Shown here in pieces: positions 25,501-35,090 of a stretch of DNA of 64,000 nt. Where the stretch lies: the NCBI GenBank assembly GCA_029202525.1, contig CP119325.1, positions 2,516,001 to 2,580,000 on the forward strand, read 5' to 3'. The position numbers and the translations under genes are program-made. The first letter of the stretch is position 1, and each line of letters begins with the position of its first letter. Source of the DNA: Candidatus Pseudomonas phytovorans. GTDB taxonomy: Bacteria; Pseudomonadota; Gammaproteobacteria; Pseudomonadales; Pseudomonadaceae. Below the pieces are notes generated by a model. It did no database searches. It was not told where the DNA came from and saw only the letters and a program-made list of their open reading frames with translations.

Positions 25501-28211
25501 TGTGCTGCCTCCTGCAGGCCTTCGACGGATGCACCGAAGATGGCTGGCGGGATGCCGGCCAGGCCTTTCGGCAGCGCTACCAGGCCAGCGCCCAGTTCTT
25601 CATTGATGCGCAGCGGCAGACGCAGGGCTACACCGGCAACGTTCAGGCTCAGTAGAGCACCGTCGTTGACACCCAGGCGGTCGGCTTCGGACTTGGCCAG
25701 GGCCACGTAAGCAGCCGGGATGCGCTGTTGCACCGGGGCGGCGCGCGAAGAGCTTTCTTCGCTGCCGAACAGGTGGAAGAACGGCACGGCAGTCCAGGTG
25801 CCACGGGCCGGGCTGAAAGCGCCCGGAATGGTGTTGAACCAGTTCAGGCGGTCACCTTGCGACTCGATCAGGCGCACGCCCGGGTCACCGGCACGCAGGT
25901 GGCCACCGACCTCGTCCTGGAACTTGTTCCAGGCTTGCGGCGAGTTCCAGCCCGGCGACCAGGCGAACGGCACCTGCTGGCGCGGTTCGGCGGAGCCCGA
26001 GTAACCTTCCATCGAGAAAGCGAACGCGGTGTCCTTGTCTTGCGGGGTACGCGGCTCGTGCACGCTGATGTTGGCGCGCATGGCGGTACGGCCGGAGTAA
26101 CGCAGCGGCTCACGGGCCAGTTTCATGCCCTTGATGCGGAACGCGGCACTTGGCGCGGCGTTGACGATGCCGGCCAGTTGCGGAGCGGCTTCGGCGCAGG
26201 CGCTGGTGACGTGGTCCAGCTGGGTCCAGTCGACCGGCTTGTTCAGCAGGGTGGCACGCAGGGCGTGCATCCAGCGCCAGCCTTCGTGAATCTGGATGCT
26301 GCTGTCCAGGTATTGCGGGTCGAACACCTGGAAGAAGCGCTGGGCACGGCCTTCCTGGCTGACCAGAGTACCGTCGCCTTCGGCGAACGAGGCAGCCGGC
26401 AGCACCAGGTGGGCGCGCTCGACAGTAGCGGTTTTGGAGTGATCAGCAACAATCACCACCTTGGCCGCAGCCAGGGCTGCGTCGACTTTGGCGGCCGGTA
26501 CGCGGGCGTACAGGTCGTTTTCCAGCACGACAATGGCGTCGGCCTTGCCGCTGATGACCGCGTCCAGCGCGGCATCAATGGACTCGCCACCGAGCATGGC
26601 CAGGCCGATGCTGTTGGCCTCAGGCACCACCAGGCTCAGCGAACCGTCCTTCTCGCGCAGCTTGAGGGCCTTGGCGATGTTGGCGGCGGCTTCGATCAGC
26701 GCCGGGTCGGCCAGCGAGGTACCGGCAACCACCAGTGGGCGCTTGGCGGCGACCAGGGCGTCGGCGATGCGCTGGGCCAGGGCCTTGGCTTCGTCGTCCA
26801 GGCCAGCAACGGCAGGTGCGCTCGGGTCGATGGCGTGGGCCACGGCGAAGCCGATACGGGCTAGGTCGGCCGGGGCTGCGTGCACGCACTCTTCGGCAAC
26901 GTCGTCCAGCTTGGTTTCAGCCAGCGAAGCGATGAACAGCGGGTACAGCGCGTGCTGGCCGATGTTTTTCACGGCGGCATCCAGCCAAGGCTGAACGCGC
27001 ATGGCCTCGGCCATCGCTTCGGCCTTGCCTTTGGTGGCCTGGCGTACGGCCAGGGCAACACGGGCTGCCGTTTGGGTCAGGTCTTCACCGAGCACGAACA
27101 CGGCGTCGTGTTTTTCGATGTCGCGCAGGGTCGGCACCGGCAGCGGGCTATTATTCAGCACGTTCAGGGCCAGGCGTACGCGGGCCAGTTCGCCAGCTTC
27201 CATACCCGAGTAGAAGTAGTCGGCGCCGACCAGCTCACGCAGGCCGTAGTTGCTTTCGAGGCTGGCGCGTGGCGAGCCGATACCCACGATGGTGCGGCCG
27301 CGCAGCAGGTCGGCGGCTTTGTCCAGGGCAGCGTCCAGGCCCAGCTTGGAGCCGTCGGCCAAGTGTGGCTGGCGTGGGCGGTCTTTGCGGTTGACGTAGC
27401 CGTAGCCGAAACGGCCGCGGTCGCACAGGAAGTACTGGTTGACCGAACCGTTGAAGCGGTTTTCGATCCGGCGCAGTTCGCCGTAGCGCTCGCCCGGGCT
27501 GATGTTGCAGCCGCTGGAGCAGCCATGGCAGATGCTCGGAGCGAACTGCATGTCCCACTTGCGGTTGTAGCGCTCGGAGTGGGTCTTGTCGGTGAACACA
27601 CCGGTCGGGCAGACCTCGGTCAGGTTGCCGGAGAATTCGCTTTCCAGCACGCCGTCTTCGACGCGGCCGAAGTACACGTTGTCGTGGGCACCGTAAACGC
27701 CCAGGTCGGTACCACCGGCGTAGTCCTTGTAGTAGCGCACGCAGCGGTAGCAGGCGATGCAGCGGTTCATCTCATGGGCGATGAACGGGCCGAGGTCCTG
27801 GTTCTGGTGGGTACGCTTGGTGAAACGGTAACGGCGCTCGTTGTGGCCGGTCATTACCGTCATGTCTTGCAGGTGGCAGTGACCGCCTTCCTCGCACACC
27901 GGGCAGTCGTGCGGGTGGTTGGTCATCAGCCATTCGACGACGCTGGCGCGAAACGCCTTGGACTCTTCATCTTCGATGGAGATCCAGCTGCCGTCGGAGG
28001 CAGGGGTCATGCAGGACATGACGATACGACCACGGGTGTCGTTTTCGTCGGTGTACTGCTTGACCGCGCACTGCCGGCAGGCGCCAACGCTACCAAGCGC
28101 CGGGTGCCAGCAGAAATAAGGGATATCGAGGCCTAGCGACAGACACGCCTGTAACAGGTTGTCTGCACCGTTGACTTCGAGCGCTTTGCCGTCTACGTGG
28201 ATAGTGGCCAT
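25497..28211 (-). CDS. nuoG: NADH-quinone oxidoreductase subunit G
   Basis: 904 aa, the catalytic-arm subunit with most Fe-S clusters. N-terminal 2Fe-2S domain (YFCWHPALGSVGACRQCAV), His-Cys3 motif in HDCPVCEEGGHCHLQD, two 4Fe-4S sites (CIACYRCVRYY, and CxxC...C in CHGCSSGCNISPG carrying N7), followed by a molybdopterin-oxidoreductase-like domain without cofactor. Between this gene and nuoF lie 132 bases with GC-rich hairpins, such as GCCCGC-GTGA-GCGGGC at 28231-28246, which could tune expression inside the operon. Confidence 0.98.
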   Translation of the reverse strand: MATIHVDGKALEVNGADNLLQACLSLGLDIPYFCWHPALGSVGACRQCAVKQYTDENDTRGRIVMSCMTPASDGSWISIEDEESKAFRASVVEWLMTNHPHDCPVCEEGGHCHLQDMTVMTGHNERRYRFTKRTHQNQDLGPFIAHEMNRCIACYRCVRYYKDYAGGTDLGVYGAHDNVYFGRVEDGVLESEFSGNLTEVCPTGVFTDKTHSERYNRKWDMQFAPSICHGCSSGCNISPGERYGELRRIENRFNGSVNQYFLCDRGRFGYGYVNRKDRPRQPHLADGSKLGLDAALDKAADLLRGRTIVGIGSPRASLESNYGLRELVGADYFYSGMEAGELARVRLALNVLNNSPLPVPTLRDIEKHDAVFVLGEDLTQTAARVALAVRQATKGKAEAMAEAMRVQPWLDAAVKNIGQHALYPLFIASLAETKLDDVAEECVHAAPADLARIGFAVAHAIDPSAPAVAGLDDEAKALAQRIADALVAAKRPLVVAGTSLADPALIEAAANIAKALKLREKDGSLSLVVPEANSIGLAMLGGESIDAALDAVISGKADAIVVLENDLYARVPAAKVDAALAAAKVVIVADHSKTATVERAHLVLPAASFAEGDGTLVSQEGRAQRFFQVFDPQYLDSSIQIHEGWRWMHALRATLLNKPVDWTQLDHVTSACAEAAPQLAGIVNAAPSAAFRIKGMKLAREPLRYSGRTAMRANISVHEPRTPQDKDTAFAFSMEGYSGSAEPRQQVPFAWSPGWNSPQAWNKFQDEVGGHLRAGDPGVRLIESQGDRLNWFNTIPGAFSPARGTWTAVPFFHLFGSEESSSRAAPVQQRIPAAYVALAKSEADRLGVNDGALLSLNVAGVALRLPLRINEELGAGLVALPKGLAGIPPAIFGASVEGLQEAAQ

Positions 28212-28343
28212 TGTTCAAAGTTCTTCGTTGGCCCGCGTGAGCGGGCGTGGCTAATGGAAATCTGTGAGCCTGCGGCACGCCACGCTTCATGCGGGCCGGC
28301 CAGCGGGCTGGCGGGTGGCACGGACCACCCGCTTTCTATCTTT

Positions 28344-29705
28344 TTATGCGCCGACCACAATCGGCTTCGCCAGGTTCGGGCGCAAAGTGCCAGCGCTTTC
28401 AGGCGCCACACCGGCCTCGAACTCCGAGCGGAAGTATTTGATGGCACTGCCCAGCGGCTCGACGGCACCCGGTGCGTGAGCACAGAAGGTACGGCCTGGG
28501 CCGAGGAAGTTGACCAGCCCCAGCAGCGTCTCGATGTCTTCGGCGCGGCCTTGGCCATTCTCCAGTGCGCGCAGCATCTTCACGCTCCATGGCAGGCCGT
28601 CACGGCATGGGGTGCACCAGCCACACGATTCGCGGGCAAAGAACTCTTCCATGTTGCGCAGCAGCGAAACCATGTTGACGCTGTCGTCCACCGCCATGGC
28701 CAGGCCGGTACCCATACGGGTGCCGACTTTGGCGATGCCACCGGCGTACATCTGTGCGTCGAGGTGCTCGGGCAGCAGGAAACCGGTACCGGCGCCGCCT
28801 GGCTGCCAGCACTTGAGCTTGAAGCCGTCGCGCATGCCACCGGCGTAGTCTTCGAACAGCTCGCGGGCGGTAACGCCGAACGGCAGTTCCCACAGGCCCG
28901 GGTTCTTCACCTTGCCGGAGAAGCCCATCAGCTTGGTGCCGTGGTCTTCGCTGCCTTCACGGGCCAGCGACTTGTACCAGTCGTTGCCGTTGGCGACGAT
29001 GGCCGGCACGTTGCACAGGGTTTCAACGTTGTTCACGCAAGTCGGCTTGCCCCACACGCCCACGGCGGCAGGGAAGGGCGGCTTGGAGCGCGGGTTGGCG
29101 CGGCGGCCTTCCAGCGAGTTGATCAGCGCGGTTTCTTCACCGCAGATGTAGCGGCCGGCACCGGTGTGCACGAACAACTCGAAATCAAAACCGGAGCCGA
29201 GGATGTTCTTGCCCAGCAGGCCTGCGGCCTTGGCTTCATCAATGGCGCGGTTGAGGTTTTTTGCCGCCGTGGTGTATTCGCCACGCAGGAAGATGTAGCC
29301 ACGGTAGGCCTTCAGGGCGCGGGCGCTGATCAGCATGCCCTCGACCAGCAGATGGGGCTGTTGCTCCATCAGCATGCGGTCCTTCCAGGTGTTCGGCTCC
29401 ATTTCGTCCGCGTTGCACAGCAGGTAGCGGATGTTCATGGATTCGTCTTTGGGCATCAGGCCCCACTTCACGCCAGTGGGGAAGCCCGCACCACCACGGC
29501 CCTTGAGACCGGAGTCTTTGACGTTTTGCACGATGTCGTCCTGCGACATCTCGCCCAGTGCCTTGCGCGCAGCTGCGTAGCCGTTCTTCGCCTGGTACTC
29601 GGCCAGCCAAACCGGCTCGCCGTCGTCACGCAGGCGCCAGGTCAGCGGGTGGGTTTCGGCCGAACGCGCGATGCGGTTGGCCGGGCCGAAGGAAGTAATG
29701 GTCAT
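28344..29705 (-). CDS. nuoF: NADH-quinone oxidoreductase subunit F
   Basis: 453 aa, the NADH-oxidising flavoprotein. NADH/FMN-binding loop LKGRGGAGFPTGVKWG near residue 70; YICGEETALINSLEGRR; C-terminal ESCGWCTPCRDG, part of the N3 4Fe-4S site. Start overlaps nuoE stop (ATGA at 29702-29705). Confidence 0.98.
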   Translation of the reverse strand: MTITSFGPANRIARSAETHPLTWRLRDDGEPVWLAEYQAKNGYAAARKALGEMSQDDIVQNVKDSGLKGRGGAGFPTGVKWGLMPKDESMNIRYLLCNADEMEPNTWKDRMLMEQQPHLLVEGMLISARALKAYRGYIFLRGEYTTAAKNLNRAIDEAKAAGLLGKNILGSGFDFELFVHTGAGRYICGEETALINSLEGRRANPRSKPPFPAAVGVWGKPTCVNNVETLCNVPAIVANGNDWYKSLAREGSEDHGTKLMGFSGKVKNPGLWELPFGVTARELFEDYAGGMRDGFKLKCWQPGGAGTGFLLPEHLDAQMYAGGIAKVGTRMGTGLAMAVDDSVNMVSLLRNMEEFFARESCGWCTPCRDGLPWSVKMLRALENGQGRAEDIETLLGLVNFLGPGRTFCAHAPGAVEPLGSAIKYFRSEFEAGVAPESAGTLRPNLAKPIVVGA

Positions 29706-30199
29706 ACGTAACCCTCCAGCAGTTTGGTGACGCCAGCCGGCTGCACATCACCAAAGGTGTCGTCGTCGATCATCAGCGCCGGGGCTTTGTCGCAGTTGCC
29801 CAGGCAGCACACTGGCAGCAGGGTGAAACGGCCGTCGGCAGTGGTCTGGCCGAGGCCGATGCCCAGTTCGCTCTGGATCTGGCTGACCACGGACTCGTGG
29901 CCGCCGATGTAGCAGACCATGCTGTCGCACACGCGGATGATGTGGCGGCCGACCGGCTGGCGGAAGATCTGGCTGTAGAAGGTGGCTACACCTTCGACGT
30001 CGCTGGCCGGGATGCCCAGCACGTCGCCGATGGCGTGGATGGCGCCGTCCGGCACCCAGCCACGTTCCTTCTGGACGATCTTCAGGGCTTCGATGGACGC
30101 CGCGCGCGGGTCCTCGTAGTGATGCATTTCGTGCTCGATGGCCGAGCGCTCTGTTTCGCTCAGGGCGAAACGGTCTGTCTGGATAAGCGTGCTGTTCAT
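29702..30199 (-). CDS. nuoE: NADH-quinone oxidoreductase subunit E
   Basis: 165 aa thioredoxin-fold subunit with the N1a 2Fe-2S cluster. Ligands: Cys-x4-Cys in RVCDSMVC and Cys-x3-Cys in CCLGNC. Two bases from the nuoCD stop. Coupled to nuoF. Confidence 0.98.
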   Translation of the reverse strand: MNSTLIQTDRFALSETERSAIEHEMHHYEDPRAASIEALKIVQKERGWVPDGAIHAIGDVLGIPASDVEGVATFYSQIFRQPVGRHIIRVCDSMVCYIGGHESVVSQIQSELGIGLGQTTADGRFTLLPVCCLGNCDKAPALMIDDDTFGDVQPAGVTKLLEGYV

Positions 30200-30201
30200 G
30201 C

Positions 30202-31983
30202 TTAGCGGTCCACGTCAGCCATAACGAAGTCGATACTGCCCAGGTACGCAATGAGGTCGGCGACCATGCTGCCTTTGATCACCGAAGGGATCTGCTGCAA
30301 GTGCGGGTAGCTCGGGGTACGGATCCGGGTGCGGTAGCTCATGGTGCCGCCATCGCTCGTCAGGTAATAACTGTTGATGCCCTTGGTCGCTTCGATCATC
30401 TGGAACGACTCGTTGGCCGGCATGACCGGGCCCCACGAGACCTGCAGGAAGTGCGTGATCAAGGTTTCGATGTGCTGCAGGGTGCGCTCTTTCGGTGGCG
30501 GCGTGGTCAGCGGGTGATCCGCCTTGTACGGGCCTTCCGGCATGTTGCGCATGCACTGGTCGATGATGCGGATACTTTGGCGCATCTCCTCGACACGGAC
30601 CATGCAGCGATCGTAGGCATCGCCGTTGTGGGCCAGCGGCACTTCGAACTCGAAGTTCTCGTAGCCGGAGTAGGGGCGTGCTTTACGCAGGTCGAAGTCG
30701 CAACCGGTGGAACGCAGGCCGGCACCGGTGGTGCCCCATTCCAGGGCCTCTTTGGTGTTGTAGGCGGCGACACCGATAGTACGGCCTTTGAGGATGCTGT
30801 TCTGCAGGGCGGCCTTGTTGTATTCGTCGAGGCGCTTTGGCAGCCAGTCGACGAAGTCCTTCACCAGTTTTTCCCAGCCGCGCGGCAGGTCGTGGGCGAC
30901 GCCGCCGATGCGGTACCAGGCCGGGTGCAGGCGGAAACCGGTGATCGCTTCGATCACGGTGTAGGCGCGCTGGCGGTCGGTGAAGGTGAAGAACACCGGG
31001 GTCATGGCGCCGACGTCCTGGATATAGGTACCCAGGAACAACAGGTGGCTGGTGATGCGGAAGAACTCCGCCAGCATGACGCGAATCACGTCGACCTTCT
31101 GTGGCACCTTGATGCCGGCCAGCTTCTCCACCGCCATTACGTACGGCAGGTTGTTCATTACCCCGCCGAGGTAGTCGATACGGTCGGTGTAGGGAATGAA
31201 GCTGTGCCAGGACTGGCGCTCGGCCATTTTTTCGGCACCACGGTGGTGGTAGCCGATGTCCGGTACGCAGTCGACGATTTCTTCACCGTCCAGCTGCAGG
31301 ACGATACGGAACGCACCGTGCGCCGAAGGGTGGTTGGGGCCGAGGTTGAGGAACATGTAGTCCTCGTTGGCGCCCTGACGCTTCATGCCCCAGGCTTCCG
31401 GGTTGAAACGTGCCGATTCCTCTTCAAGCTGCTGCTTGGCGAGGGTCAGGCTGTAGGGGTCGAACTCGGTGGCGCGGGCCGGGAAGTCCTTGCGCAGCGG
31501 GTGACCTTCCCAGGTCGGCGGCATCATGATGCGGGTCAGGTGCGGGTGGCCGGCAAAGTCGATGCCGAACATGTCCCACACTTCGCGTTCGTACCAGTTG
31601 GCATTCGGCCAGATACCGGTCACGGTCGGCAGGTTCAGGTCGCCTTCGCTGAGCGACACCTTGATCATCACGTCGCTGTTACGCTCGATCGACATCAAGT
31701 GGTAGAACACACTGAAGTCGGCCGCTGGCAGGCCACGGCGCTGGGTGCGCAGGCGTTCGTCGACGCCGTGCAGGTCGTACAGCATGCTGTAAGGCTTGGC
31801 GACACCGCGCAGGAAGCTGAGCACCTCTTTGAGCTGGGCGCGCTTGACCCACAGCACGGGCATGCCGGTGCGGGTTTCCTGGGCGACGAATGCTTCGGCG
31901 CCAAAACGGTTGTTCAGTTCGACGACCACATCCTGGTCGTCAGCCTTGTAGGGCGGAATAAAAATAGCGTTGTCCGCTGTCAT
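30202..31983 (-). CDS. nuoC: NADH-quinone oxidoreductase fused subunits C/D
   Basis: 593 aa fusion of the 30-kDa (NuoC, about residues 1-190, with YEREVWDMFGIDFAGHPHLTR) and 49-kDa (NuoD, rest) subunits. NuoD motifs include NLGPNHPSAHGAFR, which forms the quinone site, and the C-terminal LGSIDFVMADVDR. The nuoC-nuoD fusion is normal in gamma-proteobacteria. 78 bases separate it from nuoB. Confidence 0.98.
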   Translation of the reverse strand: MTADNAIFIPPYKADDQDVVVELNNRFGAEAFVAQETRTGMPVLWVKRAQLKEVLSFLRGVAKPYSMLYDLHGVDERLRTQRRGLPAADFSVFYHLMSIERNSDVMIKVSLSEGDLNLPTVTGIWPNANWYEREVWDMFGIDFAGHPHLTRIMMPPTWEGHPLRKDFPARATEFDPYSLTLAKQQLEEESARFNPEAWGMKRQGANEDYMFLNLGPNHPSAHGAFRIVLQLDGEEIVDCVPDIGYHHRGAEKMAERQSWHSFIPYTDRIDYLGGVMNNLPYVMAVEKLAGIKVPQKVDVIRVMLAEFFRITSHLLFLGTYIQDVGAMTPVFFTFTDRQRAYTVIEAITGFRLHPAWYRIGGVAHDLPRGWEKLVKDFVDWLPKRLDEYNKAALQNSILKGRTIGVAAYNTKEALEWGTTGAGLRSTGCDFDLRKARPYSGYENFEFEVPLAHNGDAYDRCMVRVEEMRQSIRIIDQCMRNMPEGPYKADHPLTTPPPKERTLQHIETLITHFLQVSWGPVMPANESFQMIEATKGINSYYLTSDGGTMSYRTRIRTPSYPHLQQIPSVIKGSMVADLIAYLGSIDFVMADVDR

Positions 31984-32061
31984 GGTCTCGGTCGCTTTGG
32001 GTCAACGTTAAGAATGAAGCCAGGCCGCCGGCTCCAGGGGAGCGGGCGGCAGGTCGCTGGA

Positions 32062-32739
32062 TCAGACTTCGTCGGGGCTGCGCAGGTTGGTTACTGCAAT
32101 GCGCTGCTCACGACGCAGATCTTTCTGGGCTGGCATCTCGGCACGGTAAATACCTTGATCACCAACAACCCAGGAAAGCGGGCGTCGTTCTTGGCCGATC
32201 GACTCCTGCAACAGCATCAAGCCTTGCAGGAAAGCCTCAGGGCGTGGCGGGCAGCCGGGCACATAGACGTCCACGGGGAGGAACTTGTCGACCCCCTGAA
32301 CGACCGAGTAGATGTCGTACATGCCACCGGAGTTGGCGCACGAACCCATGGAGATGACCCACTTCGGTTCGAGCATCTGCTCATAGAGACGCTGAATGAT
32401 AGGCGCCATCTTGATGAAGCAGGTGCCGGCGATGACCATGAAGTCGGCCTGACGCGGCGAGGCCCGGATGACTTCGGCGCCGAAGCGGGCGATGTCGTGG
32501 GGTGCCGTGAACGCCGTGGTCATTTCCACGTAGCAGCAGGACAGGCCGAAGTTGTACGGCCAGAGGGAGTTCTTGCGACCCCAGTTGACCGCGCCACGCA
32601 GCACATCTTCGAGTTTCCCCATGTAGATGTTCTTGTGGACCTGGTCCTCTAGCAGTTGATCGGTGACGGTTTCCCGTTCACCTACCGGGTACTGCTCGTT
32701 GGGCGCATCCGGATCGATTCTGGTGAGATTGTATTGCAT
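32062..32739 (-). CDS. nuoB: NADH-quinone oxidoreductase subunit B
   Basis: 225 aa subunit holding the terminal N2 4Fe-4S cluster. Ligand region GLSCCYVEM with tandem cysteines, then GTCFIKMAP and the VPGCPPRPEAFLQGL block. ATG at 32739 preferred; a TTG two codons upstream is in frame but would only add two residues. Ten bases after nuoA. Confidence 0.97.
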   Translation of the reverse strand: MQYNLTRIDPDAPNEQYPVGERETVTDQLLEDQVHKNIYMGKLEDVLRGAVNWGRKNSLWPYNFGLSCCYVEMTTAFTAPHDIARFGAEVIRASPRQADFMVIAGTCFIKMAPIIQRLYEQMLEPKWVISMGSCANSGGMYDIYSVVQGVDKFLPVDVYVPGCPPRPEAFLQGLMLLQESIGQERRPLSWVVGDQGIYRAEMPAQKDLRREQRIAVTNLRSPDEV

Positions 32740-32749
32740 TGCCAAAGCC

Positions 32750-33163
32750 TCATTGTTTCAGCTTCGCTTGCCGCTTGCGGCGACCTTCGGGAGCCCAATC
32801 AAGAGCACCGACGCGCCATAGGTAGACAAGACCTGCCAACAGAATTGCTATGAAAACGAGAGCTTCGACGAACCCGGTCCAGCCGCTTTCGCGGACGGAC
32901 ACAGACCATGCAAAGAGAAAGAGGGCTTCGATATCGAAGATCACGAACAGCATCGCGACCAGATAGAATTTGGCGGACAGGCGCAGGCGCGCGCTGCCGG
33001 TAGGCAGCATGCCGGATTCGAAGGGTTCGTTCTTGGCGCGGCCCCAAGCCTTGCTACCGAGCAGGCTGGACAGGCCGAGCATGAAGGCGCACAGGCCGAC
33101 GACACCCAGGAGGAAGATGGCAAAGCCCCAGTTGTGGGCGATGAGTCCTGCCGAATCGGACAT
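32750..33163 (-). CDS. nuoA: NADH-quinone oxidoreductase subunit A
   Basis: 137 aa, first gene of the nuo operon, three TM helices. Family signature KNEPFESGMLPTG followed by RLSAKFYLVAMLFVIFDIEALFLFAW. ATG at 33163 (MSDSAGLIAHNWG) fits the family; a 24-codon upstream extension is not supported. All 13 nuo genes read leftward without interruption to the terminator at 18.2 kb. Confidence 0.97.
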   Translation of the reverse strand: MSDSAGLIAHNWGFAIFLLGVVGLCAFMLGLSSLLGSKAWGRAKNEPFESGMLPTGSARLRLSAKFYLVAMLFVIFDIEALFLFAWSVSVRESGWTGFVEALVFIAILLAGLVYLWRVGALDWAPEGRRKRQAKLKQ

Positions 33164-33712
33164 GCTAGAGATCCTTATACAGAGACCCAGCTCTGCAGTC
33201 TGAAATAAGTGTAGAGCGGCGACTTGGTGTCGCACGTGCAGTGACCAAATGTCGCAGCTGAATCAATCGCGCTGATTTTATGGGTAAACCTGATGCAAGT
33301 AAAATTTCTGTAGCACTTTTATTCGTAGGATTTAGTACAAAACCGCTTTCTAACTGGCTGAAAGCCTTGAAATTCGGGCATTGCGTGCGGTTCTGTTAAT
33401 TATGTTTCTTGCGACTGGTAACGAATTACAAGCTCCGGAATGATAATTAATATCATTTGACCTGGTGCCATGTAATTTGGCTCTTCTGTGCCTTGTAAAG
33501 TTCATCTGGCGATTCCCCCTACTTGCAAATGCGAAAGACTCTTGTTATGGCAGGTTTTGGAGGGGCGCGTACCGCTCTGGGTCAATGCTTTGGTGGTTGG
33601 GGTGAAGCATAGACCTGATATGGCGGGTTGGTTGGGAGAGGGGGATCGTGTTGGGCTGCAAGGTGCTCGCCACGACAGATTCAGCGCCTGTGAGATCGAA
33701 GCCAAGCTCCAT
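33164..33712. other. Intergenic region upstream of nuoA
   Basis: About 550 bases without a convincing gene. The part from 33240 to 33480 is clearly AT-rich and should hold the nuo promoter region. It contains the palindrome at 33439-33457. The rest, up to the aceA terminator, shows only short unsupported frames on both strands. Confidence 0.6.
33439..33457. promoter_or_regulatory. Palindrome resembling a Fur-type operator
   Basis: AATGATAATTAATATCATT, a near-perfect 19-base palindrome with NAT(A/T)AT-like hexamers. It lies 276 bases upstream of the nuoA start and downstream of aceA. Resemblance to Fur boxes is by eye; the distance from nuoA is large for a simple repressor site. Confidence 0.4.
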
Positions 33713-33748
33713 AAAAAAGGCCCGAGGCTCTCACAAGCCCCGGGCCTC
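33713..33748 (-). terminator. Rho-independent terminator of aceA
   Basis: 12-bp stem AGGCCCGAGGCT / AGCCCCGGGCCT with one mismatch (U-G in the RNA), loop CTCACA, and a six-base U-run on the leftward strand. It starts 17 bases past the aceA stop. Confidence 0.9.
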
Positions 33749-33764
33749 ATTCACCACCCAAAAA

Positions 33765-35090
33765 TCAGTGGAACTGCTCTTCCTCAGTCGAACCAGTCAG
33801 TGCAGTCACCGACGATGCCCCACCCTGAATCACGGTGGTCATGTCGTCGAAGTAGCCAGTGCCCACTTCCTGCTGGTGCGCCACGAAGGTGTAGCCTTTG
33901 CTGGCGTCAGCGAATTCCTGCTCTTGCAGCTTCACGTAGGCGGTCATGTCGTTACGGGCGTAGTCGTGTGCCAGGTTGAACATGCCGTGCCACATGTTGT
34001 GGATGCCGGCCAGGGTGATGAACTGGTGTTTGTAGCCCATGGCCGACAGCTCGCGCTGGAACTTGGCGATGGTGGCGTCGTCCAGGTTCTTCTTCCAGTT
34101 GAAGGAAGGCGAGCAGTTGTACGACAGGATCTGGTCCGGGTACTCCTTCTTGATCGCTTCAGCGAAGCGGCGGGCTTCGTCCAGGTCTGGCTTGGCAGTT
34201 TCGCACCAGATCAGGTCGGCGTATGGCGCATAGGCCAGGCCGCGGGAGATGGCCTGGTCGAGGCCGGCGCGGACCTTGTAGAAGCCTTCACGAGTACGCT
34301 CGCCAATCACGAACGGCTGGTCGTACGGGTCGCAGTCGCTGGTCAGCAGGTCGGCGGCGTTGGCGTCGGTACGGGCCAGGATGATGGTCGGCACGCCCGA
34401 TACGTCAGCAGCCAGGCGCGCGGCCACCAGCTTCTGTACGGCTTCCTGGGTCGGTACCAGTACCTTGCCACCCATGTGGCCGCATTTTTTCACCGAAGCC
34501 AGCTGGTCTTCGAAGTGCACGCCGGCGGCGCCTGCCTCGATCATGTTCTTCATCAGCTCGTAGGCGTTCAGTACGCCACCGAAACCGGCTTCGGCGTCAG
34601 CCACGATTGGCGCGAAGTAGTCGATGTAGCCTTCGTCGCCCGGGTTCTTGCCGGCTTTCCACTGGATCTGGTCGGCGCGGCGGAACGAGTTATTGATGCG
34701 CTTGACCACGGTCGGTACCGAGTCAACCGGGTACAGCGACTGGTCAGGGTACATCGATTCGGCCGAGTTGTTGTCGGCAGCAACCTGCCAGCCGGACAGG
34801 TAAATGGCCTGGATGCCCGCTTTTACCTGCTGCACTGCCTGGCCGCCGGTCAGGGCGCCCATGCAGTTGACGAAATCTTTTTCCGGGCGGAAGGACGGGT
34901 GGGCACCTTGGGTGACCAGCTTCCACAGTTTTTCTGCACCTTGGCGGGCAAAGGTGTGCTCAGGTTGCACGGAGCCACGCAGGCGAACGACATCAGCGGC
35001 GGTGTAGGTACGGGTCACGCCTTTCCAGCGCGGGTTCTCGGCCCAGTCTTTCTCGAGGGCTGCAATTTGCTGTTCGCGTGTCAGTGCCAT
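33765..35090 (-). CDS. aceA: Isocitrate lyase
   Basis: 441 aa glyoxylate-shunt enzyme that splits isocitrate to succinate and glyoxylate. Catalytic motif KKCGHMGGKV about residue 200 with the active cysteine; substrate-binding LSYNCSPSFNWKK and the GGASSVTALTGSTEEEQF C-terminus fit bacterial AceA. ATG at 35090 with a GAGG motif upstream. It is monocistronic: own promoter about 360 bases upstream and a terminator right behind. Confidence 0.97.
   Translation of the reverse strand: MALTREQQIAALEKDWAENPRWKGVTRTYTAADVVRLRGSVQPEHTFARQGAEKLWKLVTQGAHPSFRPEKDFVNCMGALTGGQAVQQVKAGIQAIYLSGWQVAADNNSAESMYPDQSLYPVDSVPTVVKRINNSFRRADQIQWKAGKNPGDEGYIDYFAPIVADAEAGFGGVLNAYELMKNMIEAGAAGVHFEDQLASVKKCGHMGGKVLVPTQEAVQKLVAARLAADVSGVPTIILARTDANAADLLTSDCDPYDQPFVIGERTREGFYKVRAGLDQAISRGLAYAPYADLIWCETAKPDLDEARRFAEAIKKEYPDQILSYNCSPSFNWKKNLDDATIAKFQRELSAMGYKHQFITLAGIHNMWHGMFNLAHDYARNDMTAYVKLQEQEFADASKGYTFVAHQQEVGTGYFDDMTTVIQGGASSVTALTGSTEEEQFH

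Noticed and set aside
33488..33979. 163-codon rightward frame beginning between nuoA and aceA
   Set aside because: It runs antisense into aceA across the aceA terminator and its translation shows no domain.
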